From Citrus sinensis (Eukaryota; Streptophyta; Magnoliopsida; Sapindales; Rutaceae), in NCBI RefSeq assembly GCF_022201045.2, contig NC_068562.1, positions 3,162,001 to 3,226,000 of the forward strand: a DNA stretch of 64,000 nucleotides, in the 5' to 3' direction. Positions within the stretch are counted from its first letter, which is position 1. Every line of letters begins with the position of its first letter. Position numbers and translations under genes: made by a program. This document shows positions 35,826 to 49,592 of the stretch, piece by piece. The notes under the pieces were generated by a model. It was not told where the DNA came from and searched no databases. It was given only the letters and a program-made list of their open reading frames with translations.

Positions 35826-37212
35826 GGAGGAGCAGAAAGAGAAAATGATCAGCTTACTTCATGTAAAACGTTGAATTATATTGAAGAATGATCTAAATAT
35901 AATGATAAATAATCAACAAACGTTTCTAACAAAGCTTCTTCAGTTCGTCCAATATCAACCAGTTGTTAGTACTCTGTAATAAGGGATGATAATTTGAAAG
36001 TTAGGAGCTGTCTCACTCTCACATGTAATTTGAACAGCGTTAGAGAAGTTTCTTAAAGTATCATTAAAACGTGGAAATCAAGATACCATTGCATCCCACG
36101 TTAATATTTGTTTTTACGTTCAATTCAAAATTTAAGGCCTATTTTATTTTACTCGTTCAAATGGCGCTCGACTTTAATCAACGCAACCCGTATGCGAGGT
36201 TATTCAAATCTCTTCTACAATTATATTATATTTATGAGCGCAAGTATTTAGAAAAGGTGAAAAAGAAGAAGAAGTATTTTGATTTCATAGTCCACATTGC
36301 GCGGAAGAGCAAAAATCTCGTTAAATTAAACTAATCATAAAATGTTGAGTCAAAAAAAAAAAAAAAATCCTATAATGTTACTTGTTGCTCCCAAAATTGT
36401 CTTGTATATGAGAAAAACTTCCAAAATAGGAGTTGGGACGGATTTAGTTTAACTATCTGTTGGAGAAATTCTAGAATGCAATATATAAATGGTAGTTATA
36501 TTAAATTCAACTACACATGTCACACATGTGATATTTAGTTGGATTATCTCTAATAGTTTTTTTTTTCACTCACACTTTAAATTCCTCATAAAACTCTTTT
36601 TTAATTGAAATTACAATTACCCAAATAAATTCCTTTCTTGCTTTTGAATGGAAATTTAATTAAACATTTAAATAAATTATTTTTTAACAAATTTTTTTAC
36701 ATCCACCCTAATTCATAGTTTATATTTATATTTTAAATCCTAATTAGAAAATATTTATTTATTTATTTTTGAAACTTATAAAGGTCTAGAATTATGGAGA
36801 TATAAACTAGATAATAAGATGAAACTAATTTAGAAGTCAAGATTTAGCTTTAGTGGCAAGAAACAACCTTCCTAGGGCTTAGGTCTTAGTTTCAATGAAT
36901 GGGTGAGTTAATAATTGAAAAAAAAAAAAAAAGTGACACCAATTTATAGTAAAATAGTTGATTTTAATATATGGATTTATATTTTATAAATTAAAGTGAT
37001 GCTTTTTAGGAAATAAAATCCAGAAGAGGGTTCTACAAGAATTTTAGAGGGGTGATAAAAGCTCTACCCTTGGACAAAAGATCTGATCGAAATTTCAGCA
37101 TCAGCGGCCCAAGTTTAATTTATGTGCCTACCGGGCCTTGGCCCAACTTGACAAATAAAAATCTGCTTCCGCCTTCCGGGTTTGAGTCAAACATGTGGAC
37201 TCCGTTTACAGA
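35826..37212. other. Divergent promoter region, no gene
   Basis: Intergenic between the minus-strand patatin gene and the plus-strand mutase-like gene. A short A-tailed sequence at about 36846-36931 might be a small SINE relic, but no duplication was found. Otherwise AT-rich. Confidence 0.4.
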
Positions 37213-40200
37213 ATGAGTACACTGCGCACTTGGTGCACTTTTAAACTACCGGGCCGTTTTACCGCTACGCGTTTAATTTCATCAGCACATTCCGTCTCTG
37301 TTAATAATATTCTTGCATGCGTAAAAATCCCAAAACATTTCTGCGCGGAATCGGAACGGATTCAGAGGCACTCAAAACCCGGGAACATGGCCGAGTCAAC
37401 GGAGTCTCCAGCAGTCATGAACGGCAGGTTCAAACCCAATTTGCGTTCAGAAAACGTAACGTCGATCTTTACTGTTCTTTCTACTGAAGCTAACTAACGT
37501 GACTTTTAATTCAGCTCTGCCTCTGTTGGGCCTGATTATTGTGAGATCATTGTGGTGCGTCACGGTGAAACGCCTTGGAACGTTCAAGGAAAAGTTCAGG
37601 TTTTTTGTTTTTGTTTTTTATTACCTCAATTAATTGAAATTAAACTGCCTCGGCTCGATTGGATAGTTGATATGTTGTGGTTTTTATTTTTGTTTGTTCT
37701 GTTATTGATTTGGATAGGGGCAGTTAGATGTTGAATTGAATGAAGTTGGAAGAGAGCAAGCTGTTTCTGTAAGTTTGAATTTTGACTCTTTGCTTACAGA
37801 CTTACAGTTAAAGGATTGTTTGCCTGTTTGGTAGTATCAGGCTGATATTGAGTTTTAGAAGCTGCTTTTTGAGAAGCACTGTACACGTGCTTTTATATTT
37901 GAAGCAATTTTTCGAATGAGAGAACTTCTTGAAATGCTTTTTTTATAAACCAGCTGATAGGTATTTTATCAGGAAGCAGTTTCAATTGCTTTGGTAGAGA
38001 GCTTTTCCCTCTATTAAACTTTCCAGTGCTTTTGCTCAAACTCTTTTACAAAAACAATCCTCATAATATCCTTATTTTTTTAACCTTTCTAATGCCTGAA
38101 TATTTTTATTTATTCATTCTTTAAAACTTAAAAGGTGGCTGAGCGGCTGGCTAAGGAATTTAAAATTTCTGTTATCTATTCTTCTGACCTGAAGCGAGCA
38201 CTCGAAACTGCACAGACAATTGCAAACAGATGTGGTGGGCTAAAGGTGTGGTTTCTTTAATCAATGTTGTTCAAGTTCTGGTCCTATCAATTTGTGATTA
38301 CAGTCTTTACAGATGCTATGATTAATTTTCAATAATGACATAAACAAAAATTAAATGAATAAATGCTTAGGAATGGATCCAGTAAAGAATTAGCTGAGGC
38401 GTTGTATACTTAAACTCACCTTTCTGTTTGGTTTTTTTTTTTTTGTTGGTTTTAAATTTCAGGTCATTGAAGATCCTGAACTAAGGGAAAGACATCTTGG
38501 AGATCTTCAAGGCCTTGTTTTCCGTGAAGCAGCCAAAGTCTGTCCTATAGCATATCAAGCATTTTTATCTGGCAAGACAGATCAAGATATCCCTGTGAGT
38601 TTGTGCAACTTGAAGTCTGTTAGCATAGTATATGGTTATTTTTCACCTGACAACATTTCAAAACCTTATGGGAAACAGCCCTATGTTGGGTTGGGGTATT
38701 ACCACTCAGACCTTCCTAAAATCAGTCTGAATTGGGCTTTGCTCATCCAGAGTAGTAGGAAATTTGCTGCATACATGTTTAAGCACAGGGAAAATCAATA
38801 AAATTTTATCAGTATAATTGGTATTGCTTAGATGATCTGAGGCATTTGTGACATTGTCATAAACATTGTGGTTTTTTCTGAAACAATTCTGCATCACTAT
38901 TAGCTTTCAAATCTTTGATTTGAGGATTAAAATCTCAGTTTCTGGTCAAGGAGTATGAACTTTTTATTTTTATGTGCTATCTGGGTTGGGCATCATCCCA
39001 GCCTGAGGTTCATATACAGCATAAATCAACTTTTGCGGTGGGGGCTGAAGCAGGGGTTTCTCTTGTAACTTAGTTTGGCCCACCCTATCTCAGATCTTTG
39101 CCTTTAGGCTTGTAAAAATGTTAGATAATGTTGGTTTCTGTAATCTCCCTGACAAGTTGTGTTAGTACTTATAATAAAGCACAGAGATTATGATATTTAT
39201 AGCTTCAAAAGAAGCAGGCAGGTTTGGGCACAGGATTTCTCTTCCTTGGCCTGAACATTTGTGGTGGAAACACACGGCCCTTCTAGAATGACGAAAGCAA
39301 ATCAGGACTCTAGGCTAAAATTTCAGTTTCTTACTTAAGCCTTCCAGTTTGTCACGAACCAGTAGAAGAAATAACTTCAATTGGCACTTTTGATAACCAC
39401 CAAATTTTGATTGCATATTTTGGGCCTTAAACTCACCTTAAAAATGGTTTCTGAAAGGCGATCCATGAGTGCTGATTGGTCAGAAGACCTCCCATTTTTT
39501 AGAGAAGGGCCTCAAAAATGGTCCTAATAATTCCATTGTCGGAAACATTTGATGTTGGCCAACCTGTTAATACCTTGAAAATGATAACTCATACACTGAC
39601 TGGCTACCCAATGTACTGTAGTAGAGTAAAAATAGGAATGAATAGGGATAGAAGCTGACAAACCCAGCCCTACACCATATGGAGTTTCAGACACCCATGT
39701 GGTGCCTTTGGCTTTTTCTTCTTACATTGAATCCTCATCTCTGAAGATGAAATTCTAATCAAGATTATGAAACAAACTATGTACGGATACTTGTGAAAGG
39801 CATATGCGATGCTTCAAGAAAATGAAAAAGGCACATTAAAGTCTTTCAGGTTGTTGGCTGAAACATTTGCTATTATTTTCTCTAACATTTTATCTTGATC
39901 TACTGTATATGCAGGGTGGTGGAGAAAGTCTTGATCAACTTTATCGACGGTGCACGTCTGCATTGCAGAGAATTGCTAGGAAGCATATAGGTACAGCATA
40001 TGATTCTAAGTAACCATTAGTAAAGTTTTGAACCACATTGTTTGCAATTGTAGTCATAACATAAGGACATTAAATAGCCATTTGTTTGATTTGCAGGAGA
40101 GCGAATAGTAGTTGTGACTCATGGTGGTGTAATCAGAACACTCTACCAACGGGCTTGCCCAAACAAAAAGCCTGAAGGTAAGGTCCTGAATACATCTATC

Positions 40201-40320
40201 AACATATTTAGGTTGACTGAAAAAAACAAGTGGGTCTTAAAAACCTGGGGTGATGTTAGTCATCTCAACCAAACAGGATTTCTAAAGTCTGGTTTTGGTG
40301 GGGACTCAACTTCTGGTTAG
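37213..40320 (+). CDS. Phosphoglycerate mutase-like protein 4 (histidine phosphatase)
   Basis: Seven exons. The first begins at ATG 37213 or at in-frame ATG 37387 and ends 37427; then 37515-37599, 37718-37768, 38135-38245, 38463-38594, 39915-39990 and 40097-40320. From 37387 the product is 239 residues; from 37213 it is 297. The catalytic RHGETPWN motif, SSDLKRALETA, ERHLGDLQG (acid/base Glu region) and THGGV (second catalytic His) define the histidine phosphatase superfamily. The closest recalled match is Arabidopsis At3g50520, annotated PGM-like 4, which lacks the N-terminal extension. The extra 58 residues (MSTLRTWCTFKLPGRFTATR...) are basic and Ser/Thr-rich with almost no acidic residues at first, like an organellar transit peptide. 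The true substrate of this subfamily is not established. Confidence 0.9.
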
Positions 40321-43290
40321 TTCTTGGGCGGTGCTTCTGATGTGGCCTACTGCTGCCAGTAATTATTTCAGCCTTGTGCATGCTGAAATTCTCTTTGAAT
40401 TTTAGCATTTTCTGAGATGTGATGATGATGATTACATTCAATATGGCTGGAACAGCTTTATTTGTCCCTAAAAGGCTTCTGTTTTTCTTCATTGCCTATG
40501 GCCTATTATGTTAAGATGTTCCCAAATTTCTGCCCCGTGCAATTATGATTAAGCGCACCAAAGGCATACTTAAATTTCCATTATTAGCTATTGTTAGGTA
40601 TTATGAGATGATTTATTGTTGTATCAATGCCAATCTTGGTACTTAAAAGCAACCTTATTTTAGTACCGTGTTAATTGTTAGGAGCTTTTCAAATGCAATA
40701 AGCAACGGATTTTAAGAATCTGATTAGTGGAAGTGCAGTCATAACTGATTGAAGTTGATATGACATGGACGCAATACCCGCACACCACGTGATATTAATG
40801 AATGCAGAACTCTCAAGCATAAGCTATGGCCTATAACTGATACATCACATATTAAAGAGTGTGAACGGTACAAGTTTCAGACTGATAATAGTATTGCTTT
40901 TGCTTACTGGGATTCTGGCTTGAATTTGACAAGAAGTTTCTTCAACAAGTGTAGAGTTCTTTTCGCTCTCGTTAAGGTTCCAGTTCCACTTTGTACTTGT
41001 GAAGTTGATATGACTTCATGAATACGTTATGTGAAGTTTACAAACTAATGAAGAGTTTACGGAGGGATGAGTAGGGTCAATAGAACTGCTTGAAGATCAC
41101 CCAAAAGAAATAATAATGATAATAATAACAGTAATTACATGAAAAAAAAAAAAGAATGGGTCTTCTTTTTCTGGTTCACTACATTCCACTCCCACCTAAT
41201 AAGCATTTCAAGCGAGATTAATTTCAGTGCTGTCCGTGAAATTAGCACTTTTCACCAACAATAAATGAAAGAATGGACCATATATTTATACGGAAAAGAA
41301 GGAGAGCACCAGCATGCGCATCAAGTGTGGGACTTGCGCAAATGTGTTGCAAATGCTGTGGCAATCAATTGGACAACTTTACTTTTGTTGGTAGTGATTG
41401 TTCAGATTTGTTCAACTTTCTCTTTTATTCTTTCTTCAATAACCTTTTTTTTTTTTTTCTTTTTCTTTTTTTTTTAAATTTTAGGATTCCTTTTGACTTT
41501 GGATTATTTTATACATTTTGATTCTGTTGCTTACTGATGGTTTTTGGGGGTTTGGTCAACTTAAGTTATCTGCAATAATTTCTTCCCCTCCTTTTTTTAT
41601 CTTCAATTAATTATGTCAAGAAGCACCTTGTCAAGCAATTTGAATATACTAGAAATATGTATACTTGTATTAAAATCAGAGCGGCTCCTTAATTTAATGA
41701 CTAAAATAATCTTAACATCACAACTTGATGCATAAGCAAAAGTTTAAGTAGCCACGTGCAGTGTAATCTCCTCTGCAAGTCATAATATATGTTGATAAAG
41801 ATCTTTCGTTCCTCTTGTTTCTTTTCGCTTTTTCTTCTTAAACGGGAATCATTTTATTTTATTCATATTGCCAGGGACAGGAACCCGACTTTACTTTAAT
41901 TTGGCGCCAAACTGATTAGAAGAAGAAGAAGAAGCAGCAGGCATCATGGTCATCATTAAAATACTCAAGTCAAATCTCCAACTTGAGTATCGCAAAAACT
42001 TTTAATCACAATGGACAAAAATTAAAGGTGTAACAAAAGAACTGTTTGGAATCATTAGAGGAAAACTATAAGTCAACCCAACCCACAGAAGTGACCTAAT
42101 AATTTTAAAGAATGATTTGTGTCTATGTTGTAAATTTAGACCTAAGATATAAAATATTCGAATTTTAGTAATATATGTGATTTTTGAGTAGTAAGATGTA
42201 AGCAGAATTATTTCAATATGACTCCAATATAAATACTTGTAAGAAACATTTGAACTAACAATTGATTATCCATATATAGGAAATGGGGAGTACATTGCAA
42301 TCCAATATTAAAACCTTCTGCACGTTTCTTTCTTGGTGAAGGGTCCTTATCTTAGAACTTTAATGTTCAAAAGCCACTTGAAGAAAACTGTAATTATTCG
42401 AGAGGCATCTAGCTAACAAAATAAAGGAATATCAAAATAGTGGGACTAAGGTCCAAACCTCTGGCTGAGTGAATAGAGCTGCTGGTTCCTGTCCCCGTAA
42501 AGCATTATCGGATTTATTTAATTCCTTCATTAATTATGAAATAATTAAATCACAATCGAGTGAAGACAATTTCTTCTTGACGAATATGAATTAAGTAGAT
42601 GTCCCTCGAATATTAATGAGGGTAAAATTTTAGACAATATTTTATAAAAGTTACTGTAAATTAGTTTTGATTTGTAAATAAAGTATGGTGTAATATAAAT
42701 AATAATATGATTATAATATCATTGTAAAAAAAAAAAAATTCTTACGACTTTTAATGAAAATACTAACTTGAGTAATAGATTGTTGTGGTTCAAATTTTAT
42801 CTTTCATTTAATGAACATCTAGACAAAAGAAAAACTAGTATTATGCTCAACTTGTCAATATCTATATTATTACCTACCAAAAATGGTGGATGACAAAAAT
42901 ATGGAAATTTTGTTGCATGCATATAATTAGATTAGTGGGAAACTCAATTATGATCGTAGAATTTGAGTGGGCAACAGGATAATCAACTTGGTCATTGAAA
43001 TGGGAAACTGAGAATTATTCAACAAGGAGAGATTCACACTATCTTTTTTTGTAGGTCTCTTTTTAATCTGAAACTGGTGAATAAAAAACTCGGCCAAAAT
43101 AAAAGGAATTTAAAGGGACAGGGGCATATGCATTAGGCAGACAACTCAACCACAAGCATTTAGAAATAATGAACCACACGCACCAATTGCACCGTCATCA
43201 ATGATTTCATATTCATAATGTAAAAGTTATTTGAATGTGGCTGACAACTGCGTTTTTAGAAGGTAGCAGAAGGGTTTGAAATACTTTTCA

Positions 43291-43328
<38 letters not shown>

Positions 43329-44127
43329 GCCTTTCTTCAGTTCGGAAGTCTATTTTTTTTTTTTTACGGATACATTTTTTAAACCGCGCGGTTTAATATA
43401 TTCAGATTTTAATCCTATTAAGTCGCATGTCTTACATTAAAAAATAATTTTATTAAATCACACGGCTTAATATTGTATCTGCATTTAAAAAAAAAGAGAG
43501 CATCAGAATTATATATATAATCAATTTTTTTTGTCACAACCCTTTTTACGTGCTTTCTATGTACATGTGTTATTGACCATTCGGACACACACACATACTT
43601 TTTTTGTGTGCAATTTCATATACACTAACATTTGTGACTATTCAAATCAAAATCAAAATTGCAATAAGAGCTTATTTAGACCATATCAATTCCTGAATGC
43701 GCTTTAAATCTTACTATTTAAATCACACAATAAGATTAGGCAGATTATAGACTATTTAATCTAAATTTCTATTTAAGCCCAATTCTAAAAGGAGCTCGTG
43801 ACATGTGGATGTGGTTTGTGAAATTTCCGCCTCCGACAATTTCTAATTGAACATTTCCATGGACTAGGCAAACATTTCAGTTCAAACAAAATCAATACTA
43901 AAGCTAAATTCAATGTTTCAAGGTCCATAAATATAAAGATGTCAGCACGTATTTATTTAGTTGAAAATACAGACCAAATAAATCTCTGAGAAAAATCTTC
44001 TTGCTGTATCACTGTCTCGTTTATTAATGTTTTCTTTTCTTTTTTTTTTTTCGTGTATGTGTGTTTTGAATTCGGTGGGATCTTGATGTGTTTGTTGGCG
44101 AATGCAAATTTTTATATTGCTTTATTA
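40321..44127. other. Long spacer, mostly featureless
   Basis: This starts with the 3' UTR of the mutase-like gene, then AT-rich sequence. A T-rich run lies at 41440-41476 and a (TA)n run at about 43307-43328. A SINE-like copy is listed separately. No ORF with family character. Confidence 0.4.
42450..42738 (+). mobile_element. Second SINE-like copy
   Basis: The body (GAGTGAAGACAATTTCTTC ... AAGTAGATGTCCCTCGAAT) aligns with 3110-3170 of the first copy, and it likewise ends in an A-run (about 42726-42738). The head contains TGGCTGAGTGAATAGAGC, similar to a tRNA A box. No clear target duplication was found, so the borders are approximate. Confidence 0.5.
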
Positions 44128-44137
44128 GAGAAATCAA

Positions 44138-44752
44138 GAGTAATTTTTAAAAACCTCCCTTAAGGTTTAGACTTGTTGCAAGTAGATGGCGAGAATTTAT
44201 TTATTTGTAAAAAAACTCCTACCGTCAGTTAAGTTTAACACTGACCGTTAGTTGACTGTGCAAAGACAATATTACCCTTAACAACAGTTTGTAGACGGAC
44301 ATAACTAAAAAAAAAACTAAAATTATTAGTTATTTTATCTTCTTTAAATTATTGATATTTCCTTAAAGTTCCTACAAGAAAGATAAAATTAAAAACTTGA
44401 AAAATCCTCTTTAAATTATTGATATTTCCTTAAAATTCATAAAGAAAGATAAAATTAAAAACTTAAAAATGAAATAGTCATAATATTTACCTATGATATT
44501 GTAAATCTTTAGAATTGACAAGGATAAAATTGTTAAAAAATAAGATTTGTACTTTTCGCGCCAATGATTTTAGTTTATTTTTTAGTTATGTCAGTTTACA
44601 AACTGTTGTTAAGGGTAATATTGTCTTTGCACAGTCAACTAACGGTCAATGTTAAAATTAACTGACGGTAGGAGATTTTTTACAAATAAATAAATTCTCA
44701 CTATCTACTTGTAACAAACTCAAACCTCTGGGGTGAATTTTAAAAATTACCC
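44138..44752. mobile_element. MULE-type MITE with about 180-bp inverted repeats
   Basis: The left arm (44138-44315) and right arm (about 44570-44752) are long inverted repeats, beginning GAGTAATTTTTAAAA and (reverse) GGGTAATTTTTAAAA. The 10 bases on each side are identical, GAGAAATCAA (44128-44137 and 44753-44762). Long TIRs plus a 9-11-bp duplication identify a non-autonomous Mutator-like element. The core holds two direct copies of a roughly 65-bp sequence (about 44340 and 44407). Confidence 0.9.
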
Positions 44753-44762
44753 GAGAAATCAA

Positions 44763-45531
44763 TTATCTTCCTATTATTTATTTTATAGTGCAAGTCTGCT
44801 CGTGCTTTGTGCGGTAAGGAATGATAAACGGCGTCGTTCTGACTTCAGCATCATCTAGCCGTACAGAATATCCATTCTGCCCCTGAAATGCGGAGCCAGG
44901 GCGCGGCAGCAGCAAGACAAATTAGGAAATTTGGTTGAGCACTCGCTCCTCAGCAGCATCACGAATTAAGCAACAGAAACCATACTAAATGAATAGCACC
45001 CACCCCAGATTGTCGCCACGTGGCAAATCATCACCCGGGAGACTGTAACTGGCCCCACTAACCACCCCAACCAAATGCCAGTATGCTATGCCGCACTAGT
45101 GATATTTTCAAAGATCCATTTTTAAATTAGTATGTTTGTATATGTAGCCGTGTACTGACTGCTAATAAATTTCATCTCATTTCATTATTAGTTAACAGTT
45201 TTAGTTCTTCGATAACAAAAAAGTGAAGTCACCGTCGTTTGCTTTTTATCACTATCTGTAGATCCCCTATTTCCAATTCTATTACCTAAACACTCCAATC
45301 CCCAGAGACAAGTTTCACTAATCCCCTTCTTTCTTTTTCTTTCTTTTAAAAATTTATCATTAATTTACAGGATTTTAATTTGATATTTTAAACGTTTTCA
45401 GTTATTCAGTTCAAATTCAAGATTAAATGATTATCCATTCCACACGATGATTTAGCCTTTGGATTTAGTCTCTTCGGTCGGTTGGGGAGGACGGAGGAGA
45501 AGACTGCTCTCACTTGCATTCAATTCTCAAA
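44763..45531 (+). promoter_or_regulatory. Upstream and leader region of the CRK gene
   Basis: This contains the presumed promoter and 5' UTR. A pyrimidine-rich run (about 45325-45348) and a GC-richer stretch near 44870-45060 occur, but I cannot assign a specific element. Confidence 0.3.
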
Positions 45532-48500
45532 ATGGGTCTCTGCAACTCTAAACCTTCCTCTAATTCAAGCTCGCCCAAATCCGACCTCATTCGGAACAAG
45601 AACACTCCAGTTCCAGCCAATGGCACTCCTATTCCAGCTCCATCTCCGTTGAACGCTGAATCCCAGAGCAACAACAACCGGACAAATGTTAAGGACAACG
45701 ACGACGCCGTTATTGAAGGCAAAAAGTCTCCCTTTTTCCCGTTCTACAGCCCGAGTCCAGCTCACTACTTCTTCTCTAAGAAGTCTTCGCCGGCGAGATC
45801 TTCGGCGAACTCCACTCCGAATCGGTTCTTCAAGAGGCCGTTCCCACCTCCCTCCCCGGCTAAGCACATAAAGGCTGTCTTGGCTCGCCGCCACGGCTCC
45901 GTCAAGCCTAACGAAGCCGCGATTCCCGAGGGAAGTGAACCCGAGCCGGCCGCGGGGCTCAATAAGAGCTTCGGATTCTCAAAGCATTTCGCGAACAAGT
46001 ACGAACTCGGCGAGGAAGTTGGCCGCGGCCATTTCGGGTACACGTGCGCAGCCAAGTTCAAAAAAGGCGAGCTCAAAGGACAGCAGGTCGCCGTGAAAGT
46101 TATTCCCAAACACAAGGTGTTTAAACCTATTGGCTCTTTTAGTAATTGTTTGAGCATTTTACGTTATGTAATTTAGATCTGTAGCTTTAACTTTTGGAAT
46201 GTATTACTTGTGTGTAATTCGCTAATTCTGGTTATTTATTTATTTACTTATTTGTTTGTTTGTTTGCTTGTCTTTAGATGACTACGGCGATTGCAATTGA
46301 GGATGTGCGAAGGGAGGTGAAGATTTTGAGAGCTTTGACTGGACATAACAATTTAGTAAAATTCTTTGATGCCTATGAAGACACTGATAATGTCTATGTT
46401 GTAATGGAGTAAGTTCTGTTTCTGGTATTCTCTATGGATGGGCATGCTGCTATTCCTGTTTCTTTAATAACGGAATGCTCCTTCATCTTTCAGGTTATGT
46501 GAAGGCGGGGAGCTCTTGGATAGAATACTTTCCAGGTACTTCATTTCTTTTTGTCCATTTTTCTTTTTCAAATGCTAGTTTTGTCCACATTCTGTATTCG
46601 TTTTAATTTATGAAGCTTCTTGCTTATGAACAACACTTCTGTTTTCTGCAGGGGTGGAAAATACACAGAAGATGATGCCAAGGCTGTCATGATTCAGATA
46701 TTGAATGTTGTTGCTTTCTGCCACCTTCAGGGTGTGGTGCACAGGGATCTTAAACCTGAGGTAAAGTGTTAGTCTCAGTTTCACCTCATCCTTTTTCTTT
46801 TTGCCTTGGGAATGAAGTCTGCCAATGCAGTATTGATTGAGTATTTGTGTCATTTGAATTTGAATTGTTGGTCGAATATTGTACCACACACTTGGCTGGT
46901 GAAATTCACTTCAATATCTTTGCTATTTTCTTGTTTTTATTTTATGATCTTATCTAAGTGTAGCTACTTGCTCGATCAGAATTTTTTGTTTACAACGAAG
47001 GATGAAAATTCGGTGTTGAAGGCCATAGATTTTGGTTTGTCAGATTTCGTCAGACCAGGTTTTACGTCTCTGCTTAATGAGTCTGTACTGTTGTTCCTTT
47101 CCATAGCTGCATGAATTGTTAAGAGTTTCTATTGTTTTATTTGGTTTGCAGATGAAAGACTTAATGACATTGTTGGTAGTGCATACTATGTAGCTCCTGA
47201 AGTTCTGCATAGATCTTACAGTACTGAAGCTGATGTCTGGAGTATAGGCGTGATTGCGTATATTTTGTTGTGTGGCAGCCGTCCTTTCTGGGCTCGAACT
47301 GAGTCTGGGATCTTTCGGGCTGTTCTAAAAGCTGATCCAAGTTTTGATGAAGCACCTTGGCCTTCCCTATCTTCTGAGGCAAGAGACTTTGTCAAGCGTC
47401 TGCTAAATAAAGATCCACGAAAAAGACTGACTGCTGCTCAAGCTTTAAGTGAGCTCCTCATTTGTTATCAGAGTTATCTGTTCTTTTATTCCTGAAGTGC
47501 TGCTCTTAATGTTTCTTATTGCAGGTCATCCGTGGATTAAAAACTCCAATGATGTAAAAGTTCCTTTGGATGTAATAATATTTAAACTCATGAAGGCATA
47601 TATGCGCTCATCTTCTCTTCGAAAAGCTGCCTTAAGGGTGAGTATATGATTGCTATGTTTGGGTGAGTGTTTGTCAAGATGTATTGTTGGGGGGTTGGGG
47701 TGGAAGTTGGTATTTAAGACGTCCAGCACGATCAGACTGGTTAATTTCTATCCATGAGAAAACGTATAATTGGTTATAAAAGAGAATTACTTATCAAGGT
47801 TCTCATGGAAATAGGTCTAGCATTTCAAAAAATTGTATTCTCTCTTTTAGTCCAGTGGTAAATTTTCATTCCTTTTGTTGAATGATGAGTAATATTTTTC
47901 TGATCAGTTTGAGAAAGCTATAGATTGGAGCTTAATAGGCTTAATTTTGTATTCTCTCTTTTAATCCAACGGTAAATTTAGGAGATGGGTTGTAGTTACC
48001 ATCATAGTTCAGTCGTACTTCATGCATTACTTGAACTAGATGCCAAACTACTCTCATCTTTATCCAGGAAGTGGGATACTTTTACAGCGGACATGAATCT
48101 TAAGAACTTTGTGCCAGAACTATAAGAGAATAAAGTACTTCTGACAACTGTATCCGACTAACCATTGACTTATGTTTCGTGGAACGATCTTCCAGCAAAT
48201 CCTCTGTCTTGTCAATCATTAGAGTGTACAACTTTTTTATTGTCCTGAACTCAGTAACTTTTCTAGTACGTTATTTCGCACTTTTTGTTGGTGTTGTTGC
48301 AGGCGCTGTCTAAAACATTGACTGTTGATGAGCTATTCTATTTGAAGGAGCAGTATGCATTATTGGAACCAAACAAAAATGGCACTATAAGCTTAGAAAA
48401 TGTCAAATCGGTTAGTTTCTTTCAGAATGTGTAAATTCTTTAAATAGATATTGTTGTGAATAACTCTTTTAACACATTTTGCTTTGATCAGGCCTTGATG

Positions 48501-49592
48501 AAAAATGCAACAGATGCTATGAAGGATTCGCGCATTCCAGATTTTCTATCATCAGTAGGTCCTTTGACCTTCATGGTAGTGTTGCAGTCTGTGAAGCTTA
48601 TATTCTTTTCTAAATTTTTAATTGTATACTTTGTTTTCATTTTGTTTGTGGCAGCTTAACTCTCTTCAGTACAGAAGGATGGATTTTGAGGAATTCTGTG
48701 CAGCTGCTCTAAGCGTTCATCAGCTTGAGGCGCTTGATCGATGGGAACAACATGCTCGTTGTGCCTATGAACTTTTTGAGAAAGATGGAAACAGAGCAAT
48801 CGTCATTGAGGAATTAGCTTCAGTACGTTAGTTTGATATTATTTTGACACATAAGAAGAGTTTCTGTAAGAATTTTACTATGAAGTATAGCTGGTTAATT
48901 GGGGATAGACTAAATCTACAATAAGGAACAAAGTAAGGGGTAGAAAACAAGAAACCTGCGCACTCAGGAGAAGTGTATTTTGTCCTCTGGTGTATTAGAA
49001 TGTGTGTATTTTTGTCTTTTAGCTTGTTCCTCACCATATTAAAGTGAGAGAACCCTTGCTAGATAATGACTCACACACGCACACACACATAAAGTCTGGT
49101 CAATTAGATTTAGTTGTAGTTGTACATGTAGAGATAGTTGTTGTGTGATAGATTGTCTCCTGCAGGCATTTAATTGATTTCTGTATTCTTGTCAAGATAT
49201 TTAAATTTTTTACTTCTCAAGTTAAGGAGTATAAGATGGATTTGACATTATACTAGTATAATCTTTTCAAGCAATAAACGGAACTGGATTTATTTTTTGG
49301 ATGTCCTAGCTTTTGTATGTATCCAGGAAAAAGTCATTCTGGATTTACTTCATATGACTTAGCTGGAGAATAAGACTCAAATTTCAGTATGTAAATCAAA
49401 CACGAATCTAGAATCTTATCTAACCTGCATTTGTGAATTTTTTTGTTTCAGGAACTAGGCCTTGGTCCTGCTGTCCCTGTCCATGCTGTTCTCCATGATT
49501 GGATTAGGCACACAGATGGAAAGCTAAGCTTTCTAGGGTTTGTCAAATTGCTGCATGGTGTATCCAGCCGAGCCCTTGCTAAAGCTCAGTAG
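45532..49592 (+). CDS. CDPK-related protein kinase (CRK)
   Basis: Eleven exons, 45532-46116, 46278-46408, 46494-46535, 46652-46760, 46980-47058, 47152-47448, 47525-47637, 48303-48410, 48492-48554, 48655-48822 and 49452-49592, give 611 residues, as usual for CRKs. The N-terminus MGLCNSK carries Gly2 and Cys4 for myristoylation and palmitoylation, so the kinase is probably membrane-attached. A Ser/Pro-rich variable region follows to about residue 150. The kinase domain starts [13 protein letters not shown] and includes [40 protein letters not shown] and [20 protein letters not shown]. Downstream is a junction region ([17 protein letters not shown]) and EF-hand-like segments whose calcium ligands are degenerate ([24 protein letters not shown]), which separates CRKs from true CDPKs. 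Signalling role inferred from the family. Confidence 0.93.

Noticed and set aside
36846-36931. Short A-tailed SINE-like sequence
   Set aside because: It has a weak B-box-like motif and A15 tail but no target duplication, so it was mentioned only within the spacer.
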